Below are positions 12,986 to 35,400 of a stretch of 64,000 nucleotides of DNA, piece after piece; the first letter of the stretch is position 1; each line of letters opens with the position of its first letter. Position numbers and translations under genes: made by a program. Source of the DNA: Chrysomallon squamiferum (lineage: Eukaryota > Mollusca > Gastropoda > Neomphalida > Peltospiridae); assembly GCA_012295275.1 (NCBI GenBank), contig CM022670.1:6502161-6566160 (forward strand), written 5' to 3'. Under the pieces are notes generated by a model that was not told where the DNA came from, ran no database searches, and saw only the letters and a program-made list of their open reading frames with translations.

Positions 12986-14462
12986 ACATACATATATATA
13001 TATAATCTTACATATACAATAGTAATCTTATCTAGATATATGAATTTTGATATATATCTAGGTATTCAGTAATAAATATATCTAAATAGTGGATACATCA
13101 TTTTAATTTCTCTCACCTGCACGCATGCACGCACAAACACACACACACACAGATGCATATTACATACATACATACACATATACATCATATTCATACACAC
13201 ATACATACATACATACATATACACACATACATTGATAAACATGCTAGGTCTATAACAATGGTGTTATCTGCTATTAATATATACATATTATGTATGAAAT
13301 TATACAGCATGTAAAAAGTTAATATTAAACTATACATAATGTGTACCTATGTATCTGTGTGCATGTATATATATTAAAGTAAATTCATTGTAAATTGCTT
13401 CTCTTGGAACAACATGCATATTTTGTTCTGTAACAGGAATACCCTGCCTTTGATAACTTAATGACAAAGTTCTTCATCACAATAAACAATGCATGTTTTA
13501 TGCATTCTGATGTTTGCATATTCGAACAAAGATTGTAAAAAAGTAATTAAAATACCTGACTTCTGAACAAAAGTGATGATCATCATCATTATGAAAATAT
13601 GAACGATTTTTTTTTTTTTTTTTTTTTTTTATCAAAGTTTTATTTGTAGGTTCTGTTCATGGTCATGAAATGATGTAATCTATTATGAAATTTTGACAAG
13701 GTTTCTATTAATGCAATTTCATGGTCAGCACCACACCATTCACCACATGTAATTTCCAGCACTGAAATGCTGAATCAAAGTTTATTCACTAACAACTCTA
13801 ATGAACTGTAAACAGATCTGCTGAACACACAGGTGCTGTTGTTGGTACTAAAACACCTGATTACAGCAGCTAAACACCAATAATTGCTAAACATCTTGAT
13901 AAACCTATAATTGTTTTATACCCAGATGAACCTGTAAATGGTAAACTCTAAGATAAACCTACTGCCAGTCCTCATGAAGATACTGGCAGAAAATATATGT
14001 AACTGTAGGTGTTAAATATCCACTATTAAAGTAAGCATCAAAATGCATCACATGTTAGTAAATATCAAGATGCACCGACAGGTTGTAAACATCGGGATAT
14101 ACCTTTGGATGGTAAATGTCAGGATACACCTTCTGGTGATAAATATGTGGATGCACATAAAGATGGTAAACACTGTATGCACCTAAACTGCTAAAGGTGG
14201 TAAACATTAAATGCTACTGGTGGTAAACTAAGAGTTACTGCACATTTAACAATAAATTTCATTAAGAAATATTAACACACAGAATTACAGTACAAATTTC
14301 TCGTTATTGTAGTCTGTATTATTATTATTATGATTATCAGTGTGTATATATTTGCTTGACAAAAGAGTAACACTACAAATTAACTATGAATAATTTCTGA
14401 TTTGTCTAACTCAGCACCAGTATGTTTCAATATGGAGTAGTTAAATAATATCTTTGGTTAAT

Positions 14463-14480
14463 CACACACTCACACACAAA

Positions 14481-14511
<31 letters not shown>

Positions 14512-14537
14512 AACACACACACACACACACACACAGT
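14463..14537. repeat. Interrupted (CA)n microsatellite
   Basis: Two CA runs separated by a short A-tract. They produce poly-Cys/Val frames on the minus strand. Confidence 0.9.
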
Positions 14538-14834
14538 CTGTTTGGTGTGTGAAATATAGAAAAGGGGTAGATGTGTATTAGATTCTTGTATATTATTGCA
14601 TGTGTAAAACATTTGGTTAAGGTTTTCATATATAAACACTGCAAAAGAAAGTAATAGTTTTAAAAAAGGAAGATAAAGAAAAGATGAAAGAAAAATTCTA
14701 TTTCAGCTACTAGTAAAAACGGATTCCTGATAATCACAATTTGAAGTAAATTCTTGCAGTTTTATCTTGTCATCTCTTACATCTGTAACAACAGTCTCTT
14801 GATGTAATCAAACATTAGGTTACCTGGGTGTCAA

Positions 14835-15362
14835 CATAGGTAAACATGACACAAGTGACAATTAGAATGGGTAAACCTGGCACAGGTGAACGTAAACATG
14901 TCTAACCAGACACAAGTTACTGTAAACTTGGGTAAACCTGTACTGGTGAATGTAAACATGGGTAAACCTGGTACAGGTGAATGTAAACATATGTAACAGG
15001 TATATGTGTATGTAAACATTGATTAACCTGGTATATGTGGATGTAAACCTGGGTAAACCTGGTGTGAGTGGATGTAAACCTGGGTAAACCTGGTGTGAGT
15101 GGATGTAAACCTGGGTAAACCTGGTGTGAGTGGATGTAAACATGGGTAAACATGGTGTGAGTGGATGTAAACATGGATTAACCTGGTATATGTGGATGTA
15201 AACATGGGTAAACCTGGTGTGAGTGGATGTAAACCAGGGTAAACCTGGTGTGAGTGTATGTAAACATGGTGTGAGTGGATGTAAACATGGGTAAACCTGG
15301 TGTGAGTGGATGTAAACATGGGTAAACCTGGTGTGAGTGGATGTAAACATAGGTAAACCTGA
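14835..15362. repeat. 31-bp minisatellite downstream of the helicase stop codon
   Basis: About 17 copies of a 31-bp unit built on 'gtaaacctggtgtgagtgg', degenerate toward the low-coordinate side (14835-15000) and nearly identical between 15030 and 15360. Because 31 is not a multiple of 3 and the unit lacks minus-strand stops, all three minus frames stay open, giving four overlapping long frames that are not genes. It lies 180 bases downstream of the RECQL5 stop codon, so it may be transcribed in its 3'UTR: the first clear minus-strand AATAAA I noticed is at 13781-13786, beyond the array. Confidence 0.9.
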
Positions 15363-15541
15363 CAAGGATGTTTACTCTTACCATATATTCAAATTTAAGA
15401 TGACTTTTCTGATAACAGTTGTTAATGCCCAGAATGAATATAAAAGATTCAAGAAATGTTTTAAATATGGAGCAAGCCACAGTCTCTGACATACACACAG
15501 TGATCTGCTGGACAAAGAATTTACATCAACTGGTCAGTTGG

Positions 15542-25350
<9,809 letters not shown>

Positions 25351-26486
25351 AACAAAACATTGATTTTTGACGTGTAATAGATACCTCCTCAAATAGAAGA
25401 GTTAGGAATTGTCTCCCTTTAACTATTTCGAGGTCTTTATATCCAGTTAGCAAGCATTTTCAAACTTGACGATTATTTGAATTTATTATTTAATAAGTTC
25501 TGCTTTTGTTTGCTTTTGAAAATATTTTGCCTAAATATAAATAAGTACATAAAATTAATTAGTTTTAGTTACACCTTTAAGTTGATGAAGATTTTAACAT
25601 TAATAACACAGTTATATACAAAATTAAATGGTAGGCTTATTCTTTATTTGTCATCATTCATACCACAAATAAATTACTACTAGCGTTATTAATTAGATAA
25701 AAAAAAAAAAAAAAAAAAAAAATCTATTTAACACATTACAAATAGTTCACAGCATGAACAGAGCTGAACAAAGTAAAATAATTAAACAATAATAAAATAA
25801 TTAAGTGTCAGTTCAAAACTTATACTGAATTAAAGGTAATCGTATAGAAATAAAAAATTAAATTAAAAATTATTGCGAAATTTTAAAATATATTTTATCA
25901 GGAAAAATAACAATAAATAAATTAATTAATTAATTTGATTAGATTAAATTAGTTATAGGAAAATAATGTACTAAAATGAATTCAAGTTTACTAGGTGTCT
26001 TCCCACTTGATCAGAAAATATTTTCAGTAGGTATTACAATATTATTAAATCAAGTGGGAATTATGTAATGAGCTACTACACTATGTGGGTAATCGGGAAA
26101 GTTGATTTCAAAATTCGTAAGGGATTCCAAGACAATACTATATAATAAGTTATGTAGGTAATCGCTTGGAGTCTTTCTGCAATGGCGCCCAGCCATACAA
26201 TGCTCAGCCTGGTATAGGAGGACGAGTGGGAGGGCCTTGGCTCTAGTTGCAAATGTACGGAACGTCACATGTTGTTTGTACTGCAGTCAGACCAATATGG
26301 AGTTTGGAAAAGCATCCCTGTACCTGGACCCCTCGCACACTTCCGTTGTAGCTTTGGCGAAAGCTTTATCAAAGTTCACTGGAAAATGGGGAAGAAAAAA
26401 AAACTAATCTTCTCCTTTATATCTTGTGAGTAAAATTTTAATAAAACAACGTCTAATTCTGTGTTGCTGTATATCTTTGTATTGAT

Positions 26487-26488
<2 letters not shown>

Positions 26489-26562
<74 letters not shown>
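26489..26562. repeat. (GA)n microsatellite
   Basis: An uninterrupted GA run of about 74 bases between RECQL5 and MGAT4. Confidence 0.95.
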
Positions 26563-26563
<1 letters not shown>

Positions 26564-29099
26564 AAACTGGAAGCCAAAATAAAATTGTATTTGACTGACA
26601 AATTATAATCCTTACATCCTGTTACATTCTACAAAATCGAAATTGATCGTATTCGGAGACATCTGTCACAGCTAAACAGAATACATTTCCAATACATTGA
26701 AACCAAAACTGTGTAACAGCTAGGATTGGTTGCAACATGTCGGCTTTATATCAAGCACGCTCTGCAACAAGAACAAGGTGAAACACTGCGTTGGGAAGGG
26801 GGGGGGAGTACCTGCTACTATTAGCTAACCTCTGAAAACTGCATAACAGTATCTCATTTTAATCTAACACATTAGCAATTGTTTTTTTTTTACCAAGTCA
26901 TAAACAAAATTTACTACACAGAATAATTATATAATAATTGGATATTACTGTTTAAAAACGGCTCATTTTTCTGTCTCACATGGCAAAGGTGAAGTTTAAA
27001 GATATCCATTTTCAATGTTTCCCGGGGAAAGGTATTTGTGTAATTCTTACTGGTTATTAATGATTTTATATAAACCGTGTACCCCCTAGAGAACGGCCCT
27101 GAAGGAATGGCATCTAGAATTAATTATACAGATGTTAAGGCATGCATTAAAGTAATAAAAATTTCAATCTGCAAATACTGATTGTCATTCAGAATCTGTC
27201 CTCAGACGGTAATCTCAAATAGCAAAACGTCTTGATTCAAGCAACAGGTGGGTGTACTTACCCTCTTTTTAGTTTTGTCTGTCGATATTTTCATCTTTTT
27301 ACCTACCTATCCTGTGTTTATATTTTTTGTGCCTTTTCTTCTTTTCAGAATTAGGTATCTGTGGGTTTTTGTTTTTCTCTTTCCGTTTCTGTTTATATGT
27401 ATTTTGTTCCCATCCTCTCACTCACATTTTCTTTTCTTTCTTTCTTTCTTTTTTTTTTTTTATATTTTTTTTTATATTTTTTTAAATTTCTATTATTTAT
27501 TTTGCATACATCTTATCCGAGTCTAATTTTGAAAAATATCTTATGATATAAACTGTTCTGACAAAATACCACATGGATGGATTTAGTGAAATTTCTTTTT
27601 AAGAAATTTTTATGAATCTTCTTTGTTGTTCCTTGAAAATTGTTTTTAAGACATAATACTGAGAATCCATTAATTTTTATATATAAAACGTGGACGTTAG
27701 AAGTGTGTGTCTGGATAAGGCTCTGCCATTTCTGCATCAACTGAAAAAACAGCCGACTTCAGGAGTCGTGTCTTAACGGTATGTGCGAGTGTGCGTGTTC
27801 GTGTGTGTGCGTGCGTGCGTGTGCGTGTTCGTGTGTGTGCGTGCGTGCGTGTGCGTGCTTATTATTTATTTTTTTTTTATTTTTTCTGATGCGAGAGTAT
27901 GCTGTGGCTGATTGTTATTTTATTCAGACATGAAATTAGGAAAACAATTTGATTTACATATTTAAAATGTTTATCAAATGCGTGAACCGCTATGTTGCTT
28001 TCTTTTGATTTTAATAATTAAAACAATTTTTAAAAAGCAGATGATTTATTAAATTAAATAACTAATAATATAATAGCATAAAAAGACTTGTGTTAATTAC
28101 TGAACGTTGATATGTATCATGAAGCAAATACGGAGCATGAATCGGACTAATTTGTAAATGTACGCTTCCCCTTTCATTAATGATTCCCTTTTTTAAATTC
28201 ATTTTAAAGTGACTTCTGCTACATAAATAATGCAAATGTCTACTTCTTATACTCCTCTTTATAATTATATCCATCAAATCATATTTTATTTTTTAAAGGC
28301 TTCTTCTTTACACTAATATGGAAATTTGTACTTCACATTCGCTTTGTTAGCTTAAAAACTTGAAGATACTGAGAACACATTTGTACAGTTACTTTCGACT
28401 GCTGGTAAGATTTAAGCTTAATGAGACAAAATTAGAAAAAAAAAAAAATAAAAGCAAAAAAAAAAAAAATGAAGAATAATGTTTATATGAATATGCTAAT
28501 AAAGATGTACAATTTTAAACTGAATGGAGTAACAACAGAATATGGCAAAACATTGTAAATTTATACAAAGTCTGAAAAGAGTGAAATACGATAAAATGAT
28601 TTAAAGGACAAATGCCACGTGTCGCATAATATAATTAATTTTGAAACAATATAAAAATATAATATTAAAATACATTGAAAATAACACATAAAAATAAAAT
28701 ATTAAATACGTTTATATGAAAATAATATTACGTTTGTAACAATAAAATAAATGTTTTGTTTGTAAGCAGACTACTAATAACTGAATACATTTTACCCATC
28801 TTTATTCATAACCTGTAAATTATTCATAGAGATATTTTAAAAGCAAACAAACAAAAACAAACCCTATCTTTTCCGTTTATTTTGCCAGTCATTCACTCTA
28901 ATACACTGTATTATAAAGTAGTATCGTTAATTCCATTGGTTTATTAACAAATAATTATTTCTTGATCATAGTTATAACGTAACATAATACATATTTGAAG
29001 CATCTGTTAAATTTTTCGCACAAAACAAAAACATTTTAAAAGTGGTGATAGAAAAAAAGAAGAAAATAAATGAAATCGGCTATTAAAATTTCGATAAGA

Positions 29100-29328
29100 A
29101 CACGATCGTTCCAGTTTTTGCGTACTGATGATGGAAATTGGTGGTATTGTTGGACAGAGTTACCTTCCCGTGCATAAATATACGCCCTCTACGAAACACC
29201 GCCTCTAACCAAAAGTTGCAGAGTGATGGAAATACAGGCATGTTTTATTTTCAGTATTGTTCAAGCTTAGTGAGACATAACATGATTTTGCTGCTGATTT
29301 TGTATCTCTAATAATTCTGGAAGCTGTG
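29100..29328 (+). promoter_or_regulatory. Possible MGAT4 promoter and 5' non-coding exon
   Basis: A GC-richer patch in AT-rich DNA contains CATAAATATA near 29174. It is followed about 150 bases later by a strong donor (GCTGTG/gtgagt, exon end at 29328). The first MGAT4 coding exon begins at an acceptor (31959) with 87 bases of untranslated leader, so at least one upstream non-coding exon is expected. This patch is a candidate; transcript data are lacking. Confidence 0.25.
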
Positions 29329-30389
29329 GTGAGTAATCTATAAATATGTTTTTAATTCAGTTTAAATGTATGTGTCCATATCCATAAAGATGATTAATAA
29401 AAAGACGGAACTTAAATAATCGACTGACCCAGAAGTGACAGCAGAAAACTCAACACCAAATTCCAGAATCCTCTGAACTGTGTTAATATCTTTTATTCTT
29501 TTTTCTTTTTTAAATAAAGATATCATAAATAGAAGTAACCGATATGTAGAGTAATGAAGAGATCAAATAATGGATCACATAAGAAGTTACGAGAATACAT
29601 TTGTTTTCTGGGTTTGTGTTTCTCTCTTTCTGAGTCTCTCTGGAGATTCTGCTTCGGTATGGCTTGGCAGACATATGAGATACTGTCTTATCAGTTTGAT
29701 ATTTAATAACCGCAGAGTTAGTGTATCTATGGCTTAATAGCCTTAGATATCAGTAGAAAGTGAGGAATGAAAAACTATTTATTTAATGACATACTCAGTA
29801 TAATTATTATTAATCTTAGGTTACATGTAATCATATAAGTGGTGAAGACTTTATAAATAATGAAAGAGGAATCCCTGCCATAACCATCTGACTATTAAAC
29901 AAAATATATCATATAAATACGTTCTTATGGAAACTCGTACATCAGCTGTTGATAAATCCATTACAAAACATTAACTGGAGCACTGAAGTATTGGTCCTGC
30001 AGTCAATCAAGTCTGAGGACAGTGCTCAGCCACTGAGTGGTGTCCAGTACCAATACTAATGATTGGATTCAGCCATAAAATTGCTACATTTTTAATAACA
30101 TAACGTTTATGTACAATGTATTTTCACAAATTTTAATTACTATAATAATTTTATATTTTGAGATATTGAGTGCTTGTTTTGAAAGTAATATTTTTAATGC
30201 ATGAAAATCAATATGCTAGAGTCAGATCTAGATAGTTTAGGGTGGAAAGTTCGAATACTAATGTTTGAAGACATTGTCATTAAACATATTGTTGTGCATT
30301 TTAAAAACAACTAAAAAATAGAGTCAAATGACTAAGTAGGCAAACATTTGTGAAGTCTCATCTTACTGCTGTGAAATATGGTTGATATA

Positions 30390-30425
<36 letters not shown>

Positions 30426-31769
30426 CATTCTGGAAAGATAAAAAAAAAAAAAAAAAAAATTATCATACAAGGTATTAGAAATAGTTTTATCTAATAATCA
30501 CAGATAATAATCATTATGACAAAGCTCTGTACATTTCACTAAAACAAACTAGTGATTTAAATACTGTTTAACAGAAGAGAAAATGCAATTTAGTTTTCCA
30601 GTTAAATAAAAACTGACAATTTTGATAAATGTGTCTTTCTTTATCATGGTTTATGTGTCAGTATTTTGATTTATATTGTTATTTCTAATAATGCTGAACT
30701 TGCATTATATGACTAGCATTTTAGTTTTTATAGTAAAAACAGAGGAACTGATGTATCGCTACATTTAGAGATGATCGAGAAAATCATTTAATTTAAACTA
30801 TTTTAGTAATATATTTTACCGCTTCTCTTGTTTATTATGAATCATACAAAATAGTTGCTTTTCGTTTTCTCTTTTTTTCTCCCCCCATTCTAAACAGTTC
30901 ATGGTGTATACATATTTTGTGTGGGAAGATTTATTCAAAATCATCTCTTGCTAAGATAGTTCTTGGAATAATTAAACTTAAAGCATGCTTTTTCTCTCCA
31001 TTATAACCATCTGGTGACAGCAATTAATATTTAAATATATTTGAATATCATTAAACATTAGTTGTTCCTTTATCTGACTTTATTTGGTCTACCGTGTTTT
31101 TGTATTTGTTACAAAACATGCAAACACACAAATCCAAATTAATTAGCCTAATTTACAGAGAAAAACAATTATTTGGTGTTTAATTTGTACATATATCTCT
31201 ATTTTTATTTTTTACTTTTTATTTTCTTATTTATCCATTTGTTGTTCCTTTTTGATAAAAAATTTAAAAAAAAAAAAAAAAATTATTCAGTTAAAATTAA
31301 CCCTTAATGGAAGGGTTTAAATATTTATGAAGCACATAAATTAAATTAAATATAAATGTTTTTATGTTTTATTTTATTTTATTTTTTTAAATTTGCAACT
31401 TGAAAAATCCAAAAAAAAAATTCCTCTATTCTGCACATAGAACTACCTTTCTGTGACATTTATAACAGATACCTGTTAAGTTGCTACAAATACATACAAT
31501 ACAAATAGTTCATAAAAAATTCAAAAGACTAGTTTTAAATTACCATTCAGTCAAGACTGGTATACATTTTCTTATACAATATTTTTATCAGTATAGAACT
31601 ATATAAAATACCAGTGTATTAATAATTCATAAATGTCTATAACTGTAAGAGAAGCAGGTAATATTTATAAAATCAGCTTAGTAGAAGTCACTGATAACTG
31701 CCAGGAAGTTAAATTTGAACAGCATAAAATAAGATAAGATAAGGAAATGAGATGAAACAAAATTCACAG

Positions 31770-31825
31770 TATTTAACAGCCGAAACAAAATTCACAGTAT
31801 TTAACAGCCGACACAAAATTACAAC
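31770..31825. repeat. 28-bp direct duplication upstream of MGAT4
   Basis: Two adjacent copies of a unit containing 'caaaattcacagtattta' and 'acagccga', about 28 bases apart. Confidence 0.85.
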
Positions 31826-31958
31826 TCATTATAAAAATTATAGATTAAATTGTTGTACCTGAATATTACAGAATGGCACCAGCTGTACACAACAGACATT
31901 TAGTGAAGTCACAGTAATACATGGAGTTATTTATTCCTTTGTTTATTTGTGCTGACAG

Positions 31959-32139
31959 ATGATACAGTTGAAAGTGCCTTGAGAGATCCACTTTACTCTG
32001 TGTGTATTAGAGATATAGGAGCACAGCTTGTGGGGAGACGGGTCCATGCGAATGCGAGTTCGACTGCGGAATGTGCTTTTCCTGACCGCAGCTCTGTGTT
32101 TTACACCACTTCTGTGGTTGTCTTTCTTCTCACAAAATG
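31959..32139 (+). other. MGAT4 first coding exon with untranslated leader
   Basis: The exon starts at a good acceptor (pyrimidine-rich stretch then GCTGACAG ending at 31958) and ends at AATG/gtaag. The ATG at 32046 gives MRMRVRLRN, matching the MRLRN start of vertebrate MGAT4. A longer open frame beginning at 31949 is in another frame and crosses the acceptor, so it is not the protein. Confidence 0.8.
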
Positions 32140-32436
32140 GTAAGATTTTTTATTTCTTTTTTTTTAATTGTTGAGCAAGGTTAGATGGTTTAAATTTTTG
32201 TTTTACACCACTTGTGTCATTGTCTTTCTTCTCACAAAATGGTAAGCTTTTTTAATTTCTTATTTTTAAACTGTTGACAAAAGTTTGATTGTTTAATTTT
32301 TTTTTTTTTTATTTAAAAACAAAATTTCATTTGGGATTTTTTCACTGAAACATGAAGTCAGCTTAACATTTGTTTTGTTTTTTCTAAATTATATTTGTGT
32401 ATGTCTAAGTGTATAACATTTACATGTGTGCATATA

Positions 32437-32476
<40 letters not shown>

Positions 32477-35400
32477 ATAATGTTTTCATGCATAACCTTG
32501 ATACACTCTAAAAAATAAATGTATATAAAATTGATAAATATTAGGTCACATGACTCTTTCAATTTACAGTTGTTTTGTTTGTATTTCAATATCCATAGAA
32601 AAATAAAATCAGATACAGTATTAGCACTAAGTAACACCAGAGATGATAATAATTACACTGTATTCTAACAAACCTGTATTATTCTTAATGATGAGTTGTT
32701 GTAATAGCTGACTTTAATGCTTTCATCTACGTAGTTGGCTATTACATATTTTCATCTACATAGTTGGCTATTACATATTTTCATGTGAAAATACATTGTA
32801 TTTTTATTATTCGTAGTTTACAGCTGTCAACTGCTATCATTTTATAACTGGAGAGATTAATGTTTTATGTTTCAATCTGAGTTACTAAAATGGGTGGTTG
32901 GGAGGGAAAGAAAGAGAGACAAAAGAAGAGAAAGAAGAAAGTATATATGACAGTGAGACTAAGTGTGAATGACTAAATAGTTATTGTTGTATGCACTAAA
33001 ATATGGATGTATGTTTGTAAAATAGGCATACAGGTACAAAATGACATAAAAGATCCAAAATTACATACTTGAAAAGTATTTCAGTTTTAGACTATATTAA
33101 AATAACATATACATTTTAAAGATGTTGCAGCATCTGAGCAGGTTTGTCTTATTACAAGTGAGCTGACAGTGATTTATAAAAGTTTATATTCTGTAACACA
33201 GTTTAAAAATATTTAGCAACTTGTCTCTTACCTTCTTTATTCCAGGATCTTAGAATATATTATAAAACTATGAATTTTATTTTTGATGGATTTTAATTTA
33301 TAGAACACTACAGAAAGTATATGAATTAGGAAACCTGTATAAATACATATTTGCAGTAATTGCAAACTTTGTTTTTTCAGGCCATGCTGAATATGAGGAG
33401 ATATTAGAAAAAAGATTTGCTGATCTTCGTGATCGACTTCATTATGCAGAGTCACTCAACCGGCAACGAGAAAATGATCTGTTCCTTCTAAGAAACCACT
33501 TCACTTACCTGGCATCTACTATCAGGGCAAATGGAAGTGCCCCTTTAAACAGGTAAATAATGGTTAAAATAAACGGTCAGTAAAGGGGGATTAATTATTA
33601 GTCAGTAGAACTGTCATTTTGAACAAATAAATTAAAAGATTTAGGAAGTAACTGAAATTAAATGCTGAAGTTGAGTAATTAATTTTACCTTACCAGCATT
33701 CATTCATAATCTTCGCAAAATGGACTGCCTTTATGAGAAATTTAAATGGTTACATATTAATGAATTCTGTTCCATGCAGAATTACAAATATATATAATTG
33801 TTACATATAAAGAAAAGTACTTTTTTAAAATGGTAAATTAAATCATAAAAGAGTTTAGAACAATAACAAAAACAGCAATATTACTGAATAAATATGATTT
33901 ACAAGTTTAGTTTAGAATGCCACCTTTAAATACATATAGAAAATGAGGTTTAGATATAAATAGACAAACAATTATGCTATTGTTTCTTATCTGTGTATGT
34001 GAAACCACACATATCAGTTTTCACTGAACCTGTATATTAAATTTCACCAACTCTTACCAGTTTTGACCAGACTTAAATGGATGTTAGTGATATCACTACA
34101 AAAGTTTTATTAGTAATGGTCATTACATTGTATGAGAAAAGAAACATACTTCTTTCAATTACAGAATTACTTTTAGATGATCAGCACCTAGTAACATTTC
34201 AGGAAACATTTTTACAAGTTTCAGACAGGTATTTCCTGTGCGTAATTTCTGCAGTGGAAAACAGAAATGGACAGGTGCTTTGTGATAGATATATCCTGAA
34301 ACCTATCATTTCTTAGACAAGAGCTGCATTACTTAGCATTAAGTTCTCTTCCAACATCAGTCATCAAGTTTCTCAAACCTTGACATCAGTTTCAGTCCTT
34401 CAAAGAAGATAAAAAATGAAAACTGATATCTTAGTGTGGTTTACTTCAAATATTTCCACATGTCACATCATCAAGTTGAGTCCCAGAACTAATGTGCATT
34501 TTTAACCACTAATTTCAGTATAACTTATATAAATGTGTTGATGACTACTGGCCATGGCATCTCACATCAGTTCTGGTTTGACTTTGTTAAACTGAAACCA
34601 TTGTACAACAGGTTGTGTCATTTCTCTCATTAATTTGACCATAATTCAAATGACTGAGCTGTGAACACAAGTTCAACAGCAACATCAGCATCTTTGACAG
34701 CTTCTCCAGTCATCTATTGATTAACCATTGTGCTCCACCATTGTCTTGCAGAGATAAGCAGTGCATTCTTGAATTGGATCTGAGTTTTTGATGCTAGTGG
34801 AATTAAAATCAATTAACTTCTGCCAGTGTTGAGATGATAAAGTATTTATGAGAGACTTAATTAGACTGGCATGCTGTATCAAGTCATTAAGTGTGTGTGC
34901 TAACATCCTGTATACAGTTATTTAATGTGTAATTGTATATGTGTAAACAAGTGTTTCAAATAAATGAAATAAAATAGTGCTAGTATTTGAAAAACTTTAA
35001 TACTGTAGGCTGTTATGATATAATCATAAATGGGAAATTAATGTTTTCATATTGCATTTGTTCCTTGTAAGAAATTAATGTAGATTGAAAACTATACTAT
35101 TTTTAGGTGTGAAATGAAAGTTTTAAGAGTAAATTGTGTTTAATAAAATTTAAAATTTAAAGAAGGAAATAATCATTTATATTGGTCTGAAATTAGCCGA
35201 ACAAGTAGTCACTTTTTTATTATTATTTATCAAATTTTGTAACTGATTTGACTATTTTATATTTCACACATTACTTCAGATATTTTTTTGTCTGTGAGCA
35301 TGATATAACATTTTTTTTTTTAATGATTTATCAGAGAAAGGTGTCTGTTTTGATAGCAGTTGTTTTGTTTACCTTATTAACAATACTTCACTGACAGTTA

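Larger units (their letters stand above)
25400..31950. other. Intergenic region between RECQL5 and MGAT4, head to head
   Basis: The two genes diverge from this 6.6-kb gap. It is AT-rich, with a long (GA)n run at 26489-26562, a GT/GC repeat at 27780-27860 made of two copies of a 'gtgtgcgtgcgtgcgtgtgc'-type unit, and (ATA)n at 30391-30424. The RECQL5 transcript probably starts just above 25350. A patch at 26040-26400 is richer in GC and holds a CACTTCCG ETS-like motif near 26337; another at 29100-29340 may hold the MGAT4 promoter. No further coding exon was recognised. Confidence 0.5.

Noticed and set aside
14862-15498. Four overlapping long minus-strand frames rich in HQVYPCLHPLTPG repeats
   Set aside because: They are three reading frames of one 31-bp non-coding minisatellite; unit length is not a multiple of 3 and the unit simply lacks stops.
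26050-26268. 72-codon minus-strand frame, considered as a transposon remnant
   Set aside because: No transposase or reverse-transcriptase motif; too short to support.
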